Assembly (NCBI RefSeq): GCF_004363655.1
Contig: NZ_SNZH01000007.1
Span: 310,001 to 374,000 of the forward strand
Length of the DNA: 64,000 nucleotides
Direction of reading: 5' to 3'
From: Tahibacter aquaticus
GTDB lineage: Bacteria; Pseudomonadota; Gammaproteobacteria; Xanthomonadales; Rhodanobacteraceae
Below are positions 50,478 to 59,832 of the stretch, one piece after another; the first letter of the stretch is position 1, and each line of letters begins with the position of its first letter. The position numbers were made by a program, and so were the translations under genes. Below the pieces are notes generated by a model. The model saw only the letters and a list, made by a program, of their open reading frames with translations, searched no databases and was not told where the DNA came from.

Positions 50478-52478
50478 TCAGGGAATCGGCGGCGGCCCCC
50501 GCCGCCGATTGAACGCATCGGCAAAGATCCTGTCCGCGTCGAACTCCAGCGCCCCCGCATCCGGTGCTGCGCCAACATAGCCGTCGTTGATGCCGGCCAA
50601 TGCCACGCCGCGATCGATTGCTGCGCTGCCCGGCCCCAGCCGGTAGTCGCCCGCGGCTGCTGCGACCAGGTTCGGCGCACCGACCACGCCGTCGAGTTCC
50701 TGCTGAGTGGCAGCCTGCCAGGCGGCCAGCATCGTATAGCTCGTGCCCAGCCAGCGCACCAGGCGATTCGCCGCCGTGGTATGCAGCACATCGTAGTTCC
50801 AGTCCAGTACCACCGGATTGACCTTGTTCAACACATCCCGCGTTGCCGCATAGATGTTGTTGCGCGAGCGGATGAAGGTGCTGTTGCCCGGATTGAGCAG
50901 GTACATCGATTCCGTATTCGCCACTGTCGTGACGAAGCTGTTGTGATACAGCAGCACCGGTCCGACCGGTTCTGAAAAACCACTGTTGATTTTCAACGCA
51001 CTGGAGATATAGCCGTCGCTCAGGCTGGTGCGCGTATTGCCGATGTCATAGCCGACATTGCGCACGATCCAGGTCGGTCCCGGCGCCGCCGGTGCCACGG
51101 CAAAGGCCATGTGCGAATCGCGGATGCTGTTCTCGAACAGGCGCACGTTGGTGCAATAGCCTTCCGGCTCCAGCGCGTCGTCGTTGTGGTGGCGGAAGCG
51201 GTTGCGATAGACATCGGTTTCGTTGGTCACACCGGCCGGCGGCGCCAGGCTGCCGCAGGGGCCTATGCCGTTGAACCAGCCGTCGAAGCGGTTGCGCCGC
51301 ACCAGGTTGCCGCGGCCTATGTCGTCGGTGAATATCACGCCGTTGTTCTCGGCGCTGCTGGCTTTCACCTTGTCCCAGGGCCAGCCCGGAATCGAGGTGT
51401 CGAAGAAATCGTTGTCCTCGATGCGATGGCGCGAGCCGCCCTTGACCCAGACCCCGGCCGAGCCGATGTCGTGGATGCGGTTGTTGCGCACGATCACGTC
51501 GCTGGACTGGCGCAGATAAATGCCTTTGCCGTATTCGGTGGAACCGAAATAGGCGATCTCCAGGTTCTCAATACGGATGAACGCGCGGCCGTCGGCGACA
51601 AAGCCGTTTTCCAGCCGCGCCACGCCGATCGAATGCGCCGCCGGCGAACTGCCGTCGGCCAGCTTGAGGTAGAGAAAACCGCCACCGTAGTAGAAACCGC
51701 CCGGTGCGCCGGCGCTCAGTGCCTGCAGATCGGCCAGCGAGGTGTAGCGATACAGGCGCTGCCGGTCGGACAGCACATGCCAGCTGCCGACTGCATCGGC
51801 GCGGCGATACACGCCCTGGCTGGCTTCCCAGCTGTTGCTGTTATGGAAAAACTCCGCGCCGACCAGCACGCTGTTGCCGCCGTCGCTGCTGCCGCGAAAC
51901 ACGATTGGCTGCAGCGCCGTGCCCGAGCGCGGCAGGCTGACCGACTCGTAGTAGCCGCCGGGCGCGATATTCACCACGTCGCCGGCCTGGGCCAGGTTGG
52001 CGCCGCGCTGGATCGTCTTCACCGCTGTGGCGGCTGTCAGCCCATCGGCGCTGTCGTTGCCGGTGGGCGAAACGTAAAGCTGGCGCAGGCTGGGCTCGAC
52101 CAGCGTGTCGGCGCGCGTGGCCAGGCTGCTGCTGGCCACGGCATTGCCGCTGACACCGTCCGGATCGCTCAGCGTGACGCGGATGTCGTAGTTCGTGCCG
52201 GGCTCCAGCGCAAACAGACTGCCGGCCATATGCGTCGCATCGATACGCAGCAGCGGCTGTGCTGCACGGTAAGCCGGCTCGCCGCTGCGGCGCCATTCCA
52301 GCGCAACGCTGGCATCGCGGTCGCTGTCGCCGCTCAGGGTGACCACAGCGCCGCCGGTTTCCAGATTGCCATAGCCTTCCAGCGCGACCAGGGTCGCGGC
52401 GTTCTGCGCCCAGGCCGGGACGCAAGACAGGGCCAGTGCCAGGCACCACGGCAGGCGCTGCTGTCGACAATGCAACAT
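50478..52478 (-). CDS. Exported right-handed parallel beta-helix protein
   Basis: This 666-residue protein has a signal peptide (MLHCRQQRLPWCLALALSC, then AWAQ). An N-terminal Ig/Fn3-like beta domain runs to about residue 125. From about residue 135 (LYVSPTGNDSADGLTAATAV) it has the opening typical of pectate-lyase-like and DUF1565 beta-helix proteins. Repeated coils follow: FIRIENLEIAYFG, DVIVRNNRIHDIG, RHRIEDNDFFDTS, RGNLVRRNRFDGWF, VRLFENSIRDSHMA. It ends DADRIFADAFN plus a Pro/Arg tail. AGGAG precedes ATG 52478. A polysaccharide-binding or -degrading role is plausible but no catalytic residues are assigned. Confidence 0.8.
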   Translation of the reverse strand: MLHCRQQRLPWCLALALSCVPAWAQNAATLVALEGYGNLETGGAVVTLSGDSDRDASVALEWRRSGEPAYRAAQPLLRIDATHMAGSLFALEPGTNYDIRVTLSDPDGVSGNAVASSSLATRADTLVEPSLRQLYVSPTGNDSADGLTAATAVKTIQRGANLAQAGDVVNIAPGGYYESVSLPRSGTALQPIVFRGSSDGGNSVLVGAEFFHNSNSWEASQGVYRRADAVGSWHVLSDRQRLYRYTSLADLQALSAGAPGGFYYGGGFLYLKLADGSSPAAHSIGVARLENGFVADGRAFIRIENLEIAYFGSTEYGKGIYLRQSSDVIVRNNRIHDIGSAGVWVKGGSRHRIEDNDFFDTSIPGWPWDKVKASSAENNGVIFTDDIGRGNLVRRNRFDGWFNGIGPCGSLAPPAGVTNETDVYRNRFRHHNDDALEPEGYCTNVRLFENSIRDSHMAFAVAPAAPGPTWIVRNVGYDIGNTRTSLSDGYISSALKINSGFSEPVGPVLLYHNSFVTTVANTESMYLLNPGNSTFIRSRNNIYAATRDVLNKVNPVVLDWNYDVLHTTAANRLVRWLGTSYTMLAAWQAATQQELDGVVGAPNLVAAAAGDYRLGPGSAAIDRGVALAGINDGYVGAAPDAGALEFDADRIFADAFNRRRGPPPIP

Positions 52479-52509
52479 GTGCACTCCTTGTGGTTCCGGC
52501 AACCAGGCT

Positions 52510-53181
52510 TCAGTCGTCGAAGCGCTGTTCCACCTCGCGCAGGCGCTGCTGCAATCCGTCGACCAGCGATTCCAGCTGCTCGATGCGTGCTTCCAGCGCA
52601 TTCGCACTGCTGCTGCCCGGACTGTCGCTGCCGCCGGCCATGGCGTAGCTGTCCAGATTCACCTCGCCGCACAGCAGGTGCATATAGCGGTCCTCGCGCT
52701 GGCCGCCGCTGCGCGGAATGCGCACGACCATGCTCGGTTCGCGCTGGGCCAGGCGGTCCAGGGTGGAGCGCACATCGTCAAGGCCGGGGAAATCGGCCAA
52801 GCGGTCGCTGCGCGTGAGCAGTTCGGGCGCGGTCTGCGGCCCGCGCAGCATCAGCAGGGCGAGCAGGGCGCGCTGCCGCGGCGTGATGTTCCAGGCCTGG
52901 TCCATGCGGTGTTCGTAGCGAGAGGCGCGTGCCGACATCGATCCTGCCACCAAGCGCTTGCCTTCGAGCTGGCGCAGCGCATGGCCAACAGCGCCGGGCT
53001 CCAGTTCCAGCAAAGGCTCGCGGTTGGATTTCTGGTTGCAGGCGGAAACCACGGCATTCAGGGTGAGCGGATAAACCTCGGGCGTGGTCGCAGCCTTTTC
53101 CACCAGGCAACCGAGCACGCGAGCCTCGATCGGTTCCAGCAGGGGGGGCGTGCGGGTTTCGCTCGATTCGGTTTCAGTCAT
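52510..53181 (-). CDS. yceH: YceH-family (DUF480) protein
   Basis: This 223-residue soluble protein of the DUF480 family consists of two winged-helix domains. It starts MTETESSETRTPPLLEPIEA, and the family blocks ARVLGCLVEKAATTPEVYPL, TLNAVVSACNQKSNREPLLE and QRALLALLMLRGPQTAPELL are clear. A predicted coiled coil ends the protein (EARIEQLESLVDGLQQRLRE). GGAG precedes ATG 53181. No activity is established for the family; a DNA-associated role is suspected. It runs in the same direction as the beta-helix gene, 31 nt upstream. Confidence 0.92.
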   Translation of the reverse strand: MTETESSETRTPPLLEPIEARVLGCLVEKAATTPEVYPLTLNAVVSACNQKSNREPLLELEPGAVGHALRQLEGKRLVAGSMSARASRYEHRMDQAWNITPRQRALLALLMLRGPQTAPELLTRSDRLADFPGLDDVRSTLDRLAQREPSMVVRIPRSGGQREDRYMHLLCGEVNLDSYAMAGGSDSPGSSSANALEARIEQLESLVDGLQQRLREVEQRFDD

Positions 53182-53271
53182 GGGATGCTCCGGCGCCAAG
53201 GTGGTCCGCATGGTAGTCGCAAACCCATGGCGGAAACGCGCGCATGGCTGCAACGCAAGGGCGACAGGCAG

Positions 53272-54003
53272 TCAGGCCGCGCCGGCCTGGCCCAGCTCGC
53301 GCACCTTGGCCGCATCGACTCGCCTGTGCGTCAGCACCGCGCTGTAGGCGTGCACGGCCACGCGTCCCGGCGGCAGCTGCGGCAGCAGCCGGCGCAACAG
53401 GTGGGCGCCGATGCCGCCGCCGAGCACGATCTCGACGCGCTGCCCGGCCTGGTCGATCAGGCGCGCCAGCGTGGCCGCGCCGTCCAGCGCCGTGCCGCCG
53501 CTGCCCCAGGGCATGCCGCTGCTCATGATGCGGTCGGCGCCCAGGCCGATCAGTGTTTCCAGTGCCGCCGCGCCGTCGTCCAGCGCATCGAAAGCGCGAT
53601 GGAACATCGTGCGCAGGCCACGTGCCCGCGCTGCACCGAACAGGCGGGCGAGGGCGGTGGTGTCCAGCTTGTCGCCGCGCAGCGCGCCGAAAACCACGCC
53701 GTCCGCGCCGTGTTCGGCGGCCAAGGCGATCTGTTCGAGCATCGTGTCGATCTCAGCCGCCGAGTAGAAGAAATCACCCGCTCGCGGACGGATCATCGGA
53801 AACAGGCCGGCGCGGGGAAAATGCTGCCGCGCGATCCGCAGGTCGGCCGAGTGCGGCGTCAGTCCCTGCTGCGCCATGTCGCGGCATAGCTCGATGGTGG
53901 CCGCGCCGCCCGCGGCGGCCGCGGCGCAGTCGGCCGCCAGGCTGTCGGCGTCGCCGCAGTCGATGCAGATTTCGACGGGAAGTTCGGGCATGTCAATCGC
54001 CAT
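53272..54003 (-). CDS. cutC: CutC-family protein
   Basis: CutC proteins are TIM-barrel proteins linked to copper tolerance, though their activity is uncertain. The product has VEICIDCGDADSLAADC, IELCRDMAQQGLTPHSADL, FPMIRPRAGDFFYSAAEID, DGVVFGALRGDKLD, RTMFHRAFDALDD and IVLGGGIGAHLLRRLLP. The open frame runs on for over 2.7 kb on this strand, but only this stretch is protein-like. ATG 54003 and ATG 53991 are both possible; neither has a good ribosome site. The protein is 239-243 residues, the usual family length. Confidence 0.92.
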   Translation of the reverse strand: MAIDMPELPVEICIDCGDADSLAADCAAAAAGGAATIELCRDMAQQGLTPHSADLRIARQHFPRAGLFPMIRPRAGDFFYSAAEIDTMLEQIALAAEHGADGVVFGALRGDKLDTTALARLFGAARARGLRTMFHRAFDALDDGAAALETLIGLGADRIMSSGMPWGSGGTALDGAATLARLIDQAGQRVEIVLGGGIGAHLLRRLLPQLPPGRVAVHAYSAVLTHRRVDAAKVRELGQAGAA

Positions 54004-54128
54004 GGCACAGGGAACCAGGCCGCCGAGTGTCCTGCGGCCGGCGCAGATTTGCACGCGACCACGGTCGCAGATTCTGCACGTGTCCGGGCGCGCGATAGTC
54101 CGATCGGGCGAACCCGCCGGCCCGACGC

Positions 54129-54148
54129 GGATGTCCTCCAGGACATCC
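54129..54148. repeat. Inverted repeat in the cutC / 54241 divergent region
   Basis: GGATGTCC (54129-54136) and GGACATCC (54141-54148) form an 8-bp perfect inverted repeat with TCCA between. It lies in the 237-nt gap between two divergent genes, so it could be an operator or an RNA hairpin. The rest of the gap contains an AT-rich stretch at 54178-54198 (CTACTTTTAGCTTTATACAG) that probably includes promoter elements. Confidence 0.5.
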
Positions 54149-54240
54149 ACGGGGCATATCGGGAAACCCGGATACCGTCTACTTTTAGCTTTATACAGGC
54201 GTGCTAGCGTGAGCCGCCTTAACCCTTGCCGGAGTCCGTC

Positions 54241-56691
54241 GTGAAACGCGAACTGCTGCACTGCCTGGTCGCCTTCGCACTGACCTTGCTGGCGAGTGCC
54301 AGCGGCCACGCACAGGCCGTCATCGATGCGCCGCTGCCGCTGGAAACCCAGCCGTTCGGCAACCTCACGCTGGTCGAGGAAATCAATACCGCAACCGCAA
54401 CGCCGAGCTTCCAGAGTCCGGCCGGTGCCAGCAGTGTTGCCACGGTGCTCGGTCGCAGCGCACGCATCATGAGCATGTCGCCCGACGCCAAGGCTTTCGC
54501 CTACCGCATCGGCACCGGTCGCGGCCTGGTCGCCGGCCGCGCCTATGTGCTGGAAGTGGAATATCCGGACGACGTGGCGCGCACCATCTACGTCGCCAAC
54601 CGCGGCGCCGATCTGGTGCGCGGCCTGGCCACCGGCAAGGCGGTCGGCGATGCGCGGCGCCAGTTCACCCGTTCCACCCTGGAATCGCTGGACTATCCGC
54701 AATCGCAGCAGTGGACTTCGCTGCGCAGCCTGTTCGTGCTGCACGAGCGTTTCAGCACGCTCAAGGCCGAGCGCAATGCGGTCTGCGCCAACCGCAACCT
54801 GCTGCCGGCCGACGGCTTCGACGTCGTCGTGTTCCAGAACAAGCAATGGGACGATCCGCGCGGCAGCGGCGCTGCCATCGGCAAGATCCGCCTGTACGAA
54901 GTGAGCAATGCGGCCACACTGCCGGCGCCCATCAACTATCCCAGCGCGCCGCTGCCGCGACGGCACCTGTTCTGGCGCGAGGAAATGGCCGACGAGGCCG
55001 TGTCGTCCAACAACGCCGTCCAGCGCGCCTTCGCCCAGCCCATCGACTGGTTCCAGGCCAAGATCACGCTGGCGCGCTTCTACGGCTTCAACACCCTGGG
55101 CAAAGACCTGATGGAGTGGGGCCACAACCAGGGCTTCGACGGCGGCGATGCGCAATGGATCTGGAACGCCCAGCCGCCGCTGGTCGACATCTGGACACAG
55201 ATCGTCGCGCGCGCCGGCGCGGCCGGCCTGTCGGTGCTGCCGTATTTCGAATACGGCGGCAGCATCGGCGCCTGCAGCGGTGCCAACTGCGGCTATCGCT
55301 CGCTGGGCGCGCAGCGGCGCACGAAAAAACTCTGGGACGGCGTGTATACGACCTGCGGCAATACCAGCTACTACACCTGCGTCTGGTGGACCGAAGGCTA
55401 TTCCGCCGACGTGACCGACCCCGATACCTTGATCGACCTGCAGCATCTGATCGACCGGACCGTGATCGCGCACCGCAACGTGGCCGATTTCGTCGGCATC
55501 TGGCTGCGCACGCGCCAGACCAAGCTGCCGATCAGCTTCTCGCCCGCGACCCTGGCGCGCTACAACGCCGACGTACCGGCCCAGCCGCGCACTATCGCCC
55601 AGCTGCGCAACGACGAGGCTTCCCGCGCCAGCTACTACGACTGGTGGTACGGCAAGCGCCGTAGCCTGCTGCTCAACGTGCGCGACTATATGCGCAGCGG
55701 ACTGGGCGATGCGTTCGCCCAGGTGCATTTCAGCGCCTATCCCGGCGAGCCGCCGCCGCCAGCCTATACCACGCCGGCCGAGGCCAATCTGACCAACCTG
55801 ATCAGCGACGACGTGAGCTGGTGGAATACCTATGCCGCCAGCCTGTCGGGCAATGCCGACCCCGATGTGGCCAACTGGTATCGCTGGCAATGGGGCGGCT
55901 TCACGCCCGCCCAGGCGCTGACGCAGCGGCAGCACTACAACGGTGTGTTCAAGACCTTCGCCATACCCAGCAGCGGCAGCGAACGCCCCGAGGAAACCCA
56001 CTCCGCGCCGCCGCCGGACCCGCTGCGCTATGCCAGCACCAACGGCATCAGCATGACGCTGCCGTTTGGCACGGGTTTGTATACTGTTGGCGATGTGCAG
56101 TTGTTCAGCGACTTCAGCAACGACGCCGGCCAGACCCTGACCCACTTCTATCCGCTCAACGAAGACAACGGCGCGGCATTCGAAGACGCTGCCTGCACCA
56201 CCCACTATGCGGTCAGTCCGACCGAACCGTTCCAGGGCCGCGTCGGCTATACCGCGGTCGCGGTCGATCGCGCCGGGCCTTACGTGACCCTGGCGGAGGC
56301 GCGCGCGCTGGCCAACGGCAATCCGATCAATATCGGCTATCTGGAATCGTCGAGTTTCTCCCGCGGCGAACCGGCCTATGTGCGGCGTTTCAATCGCGCG
56401 CTGCTGAGCCTTCCGGCGCTGGCGGCGGCGACCCGCACCGGTGCGGCCAGCGATGCGGCCGTCGTCGTGCGCGAGATCGTCACAGCGCAGGGCAACTACT
56501 ACGCGGTGATCAACACGGCGCTGGCCCCGAAGACCGCGGTGACCGTGCAGCTCGGCGGCAGCGGCGTAGTGCAGGATCTGCTTGCCGGCACGGCATTGGC
56601 GTCGACGCAACTGCGTTTCGACCTGTATCCGGGCGAGGTGCGCACCTTCCGGGTTGGCGGGGATGCGATTTTCGCGAATGGATTTCAGTAG
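54241..56691 (+). CDS. Large exported protein of unknown function, hydrolase-like
   Basis: This 816-residue protein starts at GTG 54241 (GGAG 6 nt ahead) with a signal peptide (VKRELLHCLVAFALTLLASA...GHAQ). Residues ~25-230 look like a beta-rich domain. The central part (~240-570) has alternating aromatic and acidic segments (HLFWREEMADEAV, FNTLGKDLMEWGHNQGFDGG, GLSVLPYFEYGGS, VADFVGIWLRTRQ, VHFSAYPGEPPPP) suggestive of a TIM-barrel glycoside hydrolase. Two Cys-rich loops lie in the centre (GACSGANCGY, TTCGNTSYYTC). The last domain is beta-rich and ends GGDAIFANGFQ. I do not recognise the family and claim no activity. A giant open frame on the opposite strand is a shadow. Confidence 0.72.
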   Translation: MKRELLHCLVAFALTLLASASGHAQAVIDAPLPLETQPFGNLTLVEEINTATATPSFQSPAGASSVATVLGRSARIMSMSPDAKAFAYRIGTGRGLVAGRAYVLEVEYPDDVARTIYVANRGADLVRGLATGKAVGDARRQFTRSTLESLDYPQSQQWTSLRSLFVLHERFSTLKAERNAVCANRNLLPADGFDVVVFQNKQWDDPRGSGAAIGKIRLYEVSNAATLPAPINYPSAPLPRRHLFWREEMADEAVSSNNAVQRAFAQPIDWFQAKITLARFYGFNTLGKDLMEWGHNQGFDGGDAQWIWNAQPPLVDIWTQIVARAGAAGLSVLPYFEYGGSIGACSGANCGYRSLGAQRRTKKLWDGVYTTCGNTSYYTCVWWTEGYSADVTDPDTLIDLQHLIDRTVIAHRNVADFVGIWLRTRQTKLPISFSPATLARYNADVPAQPRTIAQLRNDEASRASYYDWWYGKRRSLLLNVRDYMRSGLGDAFAQVHFSAYPGEPPPPAYTTPAEANLTNLISDDVSWWNTYAASLSGNADPDVANWYRWQWGGFTPAQALTQRQHYNGVFKTFAIPSSGSERPEETHSAPPPDPLRYASTNGISMTLPFGTGLYTVGDVQLFSDFSNDAGQTLTHFYPLNEDNGAAFEDAACTTHYAVSPTEPFQGRVGYTAVAVDRAGPYVTLAEARALANGNPINIGYLESSSFSRGEPAYVRRFNRALLSLPALAAATRTGAASDAAVVVREIVTAQGNYYAVINTALAPKTAVTVQLGGSGVVQDLLAGTALASTQLRFDLYPGEVRTFRVGGDAIFANGFQ

Positions 56692-56852
56692 TGGCCGCAG
56701 CTGACGGCAGAACAACACCATCCCCACCCAACCCTCCCCTTGAAGGGAAAGGCTTGGAATCGGCAAGGACTTAGTGTGCTGCTCTGGTGCGGTGACTCAA
56801 AAAACTGGATACCCGCAAGGAACGAGGATTTCCCCAGCAAAATTATGCGGCG

Positions 56853-57926
56853 TCACCGCGCCGCCGGAAACGCCGCCACCAGTGTCTCCACCTTGCCGCT
56901 GCGGCTGGCGTCATAGCCTGGAATGCTGCCGACCGTAGTGCGGAACAGGTCGCTGCTCATCAGTTCGATCACGCGGCGCACGCGCGGCGAGTCGAGCATG
57001 TCCTCGTCGCAGAGAAAGAAATAGCGTTCGTTGAGCAGCGGCACATAGCCCAGGCCGAAGCGCCGCGCTGCGGTTTCCAGGCCGAGGCCGGCGTCGGCCA
57101 TGCCGCTGGCGACGAAGGCGCCGACGGCGGCATGCGTGAACTCGATATCGTCGTAGCCGAGAATGCTTTCGCCGCGCAGCCCTTCGTCGTGCAGCATCAG
57201 ATCGAGCAGGAAGCGCGTACCCGATTCCGGCTCGCGGTTGATGAAGCGGATGCCGGGGCGCGACAGGTCGCGCAGATGCGCAATGTTCTTCGGATTGTCC
57301 GGCGCCACGATCAGCCCCTGCCGCCGCGTGGCGAGGTGAATGACGTGATGGCGCTGCCGGTCCAGTAGCGCGGTATAGCGCGCAATCACGCGCGGCTGCA
57401 GCTTGCCCTCGGCGAAATGCAGTCCGGCCAGGTCGCAGCCGCCGCCGTGCAAGGCGCTGAGCCCTTCACCGCTGGAGCGGTATTTCAGGTCCAGCGGCAC
57501 TTCCTGTTCCACCAGAAAACGCCGCATGGTTTCCACCGCAAAGCCGTGCGTGGCCTGTACGCGCAGAATCGGCCGGGTTTCGCTCAGCGCGCGCTCCACT
57601 TCCACTTCCAGCTCCGAAGCCAGGCTGTCGAGAATTGGCGTCAGCCGCGCGGCAACACGGCGCTCGGCCCAGACCAGCTTCTCGCCCAGCGGCGACAGGC
57701 GCGCGCCGCGGCCGCGTACCGAGGCCAGCAACGGTGCGCCGAACGCGGCCTCGGCGTCTTTCAGCAGACCCCAGGCATAGCGGTACGACAGCGCCACGCG
57801 CGTGCAGGCGGCGGCCAGCTGATGGCATTCGTCCACGGCAATCAGCAGATCGATCAGCCGCGGCATCAGTTCGCGGCCATCGGGAAATCGCATTTCCCAT
57901 TGTGGACGAATGGCAACTTTCAGCAT
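56853..57926 (-). CDS. Transcription regulator: ModE-like HTH plus periplasmic-binding-type domain
   Basis: This 357-residue protein has an N-terminal winged helix of the ModE/LysR type (LMPRLIDLLIAVDECHQLAA, LSYRYAWGLLKDAEAAFGAP, SVRGRGARLSPLGEKLVW; residues ~20-95). A substrate-binding-protein-like domain follows (LRVQATHGFAVETMRRF, GEGLSALHGGGCDLAGLH, FINREPESGTRFLLDLML, TAARRFGLGYVPLLNERYFF), as in ModE-PBP fusions. Such regulators often sense molybdate or related ligands. It is divergent from the formate transporter and fds genes, so it probably controls them. The 201-nt divergent gap contains several AT-rich segments but no operator I can name. Confidence 0.83.
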   Translation of the reverse strand: MLKVAIRPQWEMRFPDGRELMPRLIDLLIAVDECHQLAAACTRVALSYRYAWGLLKDAEAAFGAPLLASVRGRGARLSPLGEKLVWAERRVAARLTPILDSLASELEVEVERALSETRPILRVQATHGFAVETMRRFLVEQEVPLDLKYRSSGEGLSALHGGGCDLAGLHFAEGKLQPRVIARYTALLDRQRHHVIHLATRRQGLIVAPDNPKNIAHLRDLSRPGIRFINREPESGTRFLLDLMLHDEGLRGESILGYDDIEFTHAAVGAFVASGMADAGLGLETAARRFGLGYVPLLNERYFFLCDEDMLDSPRVRRVIELMSSDLFRTTVGSIPGYDASRSGKVETLVAAFPAAR

Positions 57927-58127
57927 TTTTCGCCCGCCTCCGCGACGGCTTTTGACCGCCGATTACATTGGCTTTCTGCAGCCTATATCAGACCAATGTC
58001 CAGGCGCATCTTGCTAAGCAACACGTAGGATCGGTTTCGATGTGTGCCGGTAAATAGGCTTTTCAGTACATAAAGAATCCATCGCATCACTATCCACCGC
58101 CGTATCCTGTTGCCCTGGGAGGGACCA

Positions 58128-59780
58128 ATGGCGAGCGTGCCCGAGACGATAGATCTGCCCGGCCGGGCGCCGGGCTGGCTGGACAAGGAAAGAACCATTG
58201 CCGCGCCCGGCTACAACCGTTGGCTGGTACCGCCTGCGGCGCTGGCCATCCACCTGTGCATCGGCATGGCCTACGGTTTCAGTGTGTTCTGGCTGCCCCT
58301 GTCCAAGGCGCTGGGCGTGACCGCACCGCTGGCCTGTCCGGCCGACACGGGTTTTTTCAGCGCCGTGTTCTCAACCAGCTGCGACTGGAAAGTCACCTGG
58401 CTGGGATGGATGTATACCTTGTTCTTTGTATTCCTCGGTTCGGCGGCAGCGATCTTCGGCGGCTGGCTGGAACGCGCCGGTCCGCGCAAGGCTGGTTTCG
58501 TCGCGGCGTTGTGCTGGTGCGGCGGCCTGGTCGTTTCCGCGGCCGGCGTCTATACGCACCAGATCTGGATGCTCTGGCTGGGTTCCGGTGTGATCGGCGG
58601 CATCGGCCTGGGCCTGGGCTATATCTCGCCCGTATCGACCCTGATCAAATGGTTTCCTGATCGCCGCGGCATGGCAACCGGCATGGCCATCATGGGTTTC
58701 GGTGGCGGCGCCATGATTGGCGCGCCACTGGCCGACAAGCTCATGCGCTATTTCGCCACGCCGAACTCGGTCGGCGTCTGGCAGACCTTCCTGGTGCTGG
58801 CTGCGCTCTACTTCGTCTTCATGAGCGCCGGTGCGTTCGGCTACCGCCTGCCGCAGACCGGCTGGAAACCGGCCGGCTGGACACCGCCGCCGCCCAGTCG
58901 CCAGGCCATGATCACCTCGCGCAACGTGCATCTGGACAAAGCCTGGAAAACGCCGCAGTTCTGGCTGATCTGGGGCGTGCTCTGCCTCAACGTCAGTGCC
59001 GGCATCGGCGTGCTCGGCATGGCCTCGCCGATGCTGCAGGAAGTGTTCGGCGGCCGCCTGATCGGGCTCGATCTCGGCTTCAACGATCTGTCGCCCGAGC
59101 AGAGGACGCAGATCGCCACGATTGCCGCCGGCTTCACCGGCCTGCTCAGCCTGTTCAATATCGTCGGCCGCTTCTTCTGGGCCTCGCTGTCCGATCGCAT
59201 CGGGCGCAAGGTCACCTATGCGGTGTTCTTCCTGCTCGGCATCGCGCTGTATGCGTCGATTCCCAGCCTCGGCCATGCCGGCCAGATCGCCCTGTTCGTC
59301 GCGGCGTTCTGCGTGATCCTGTCCATGTACGGCGGCGGCTTCGCCACCGTGCCGGCCTACCTGGCCGACATGTTTGGCACGCAGATGGTCGGTGCCATCC
59401 ACGGCCGCCTGCTCACGGCCTGGTCGGTAGCCGGCATACTCGGCCCGTTCCTGCTCACCTACCTGCGCGATTTCCAGCTGGAAAGCGGCGTGCCCAAGGC
59501 ACAGGTATACGACATCACCATGTATATCCTGGTCGGCCTGCTGGCGCTGGGCCTGCTCTGCAACCTGCTGATACGCCCGGTCGCCGAGAAGTACCACATG
59601 AGCGACGCGGAGCTGGCGGCCGAGAAGGTCAAGGCGCACGAACGCAGCATGGAGCCCGATGCACCGACGGCGGCGCCGGCCGCCTTTACCCCTGCGGTCG
59701 CGCTGGCCTGGCTGGCGGTCGGCCTGCCCATGCTCTGGGGCGCGTGGATTACCCTGCAGAAGGCACTGGTTCTGTTCTAG
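58128..59780 (+). CDS. Major facilitator, oxalate/formate antiporter family
   Basis: This 550-residue, 12-helix transporter belongs to the OFA family. It has [60 protein letters not shown] with [20 protein letters not shown], the second-half repeat [20 protein letters not shown] with DRIGRK, and [25 protein letters not shown] precedes ATG 58128. A soluble insert between helices 6 and 7 and a hydrophilic tail before the last segment are present. Its place ahead of fdsGBA suggests it carries formate, oxalate or a related anion across the inner membrane. Confidence 0.9.
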   Translation: MASVPETIDLPGRAPGWLDKERTIAAPGYNRWLVPPAALAIHLCIGMAYGFSVFWLPLSKALGVTAPLACPADTGFFSAVFSTSCDWKVTWLGWMYTLFFVFLGSAAAIFGGWLERAGPRKAGFVAALCWCGGLVVSAAGVYTHQIWMLWLGSGVIGGIGLGLGYISPVSTLIKWFPDRRGMATGMAIMGFGGGAMIGAPLADKLMRYFATPNSVGVWQTFLVLAALYFVFMSAGAFGYRLPQTGWKPAGWTPPPPSRQAMITSRNVHLDKAWKTPQFWLIWGVLCLNVSAGIGVLGMASPMLQEVFGGRLIGLDLGFNDLSPEQRTQIATIAAGFTGLLSLFNIVGRFFWASLSDRIGRKVTYAVFFLLGIALYASIPSLGHAGQIALFVAAFCVILSMYGGGFATVPAYLADMFGTQMVGAIHGRLLTAWSVAGILGPFLLTYLRDFQLESGVPKAQVYDITMYILVGLLALGLLCNLLIRPVAEKYHMSDAELAAEKVKAHERSMEPDAPTAAPAAFTPAVALAWLAVGLPMLWGAWITLQKALVLF

Positions 59781-59832
59781 GCTACGCGTTGCGTGGTCCG
59801 CCTGGGCCGTGCAACGAAGGAGAAGCAAGCGA

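Noticed and set aside
53272-56766. A 1164-codon open frame on the minus strand
   Set aside because: Only its last 240 codons are CutC. The remainder is antisense to the exported protein at 54241-56691, which has a ribosome site, signal peptide and proper end. The minus reading is a GC-rich shadow with Arg/Ala/Gly/Val bias.
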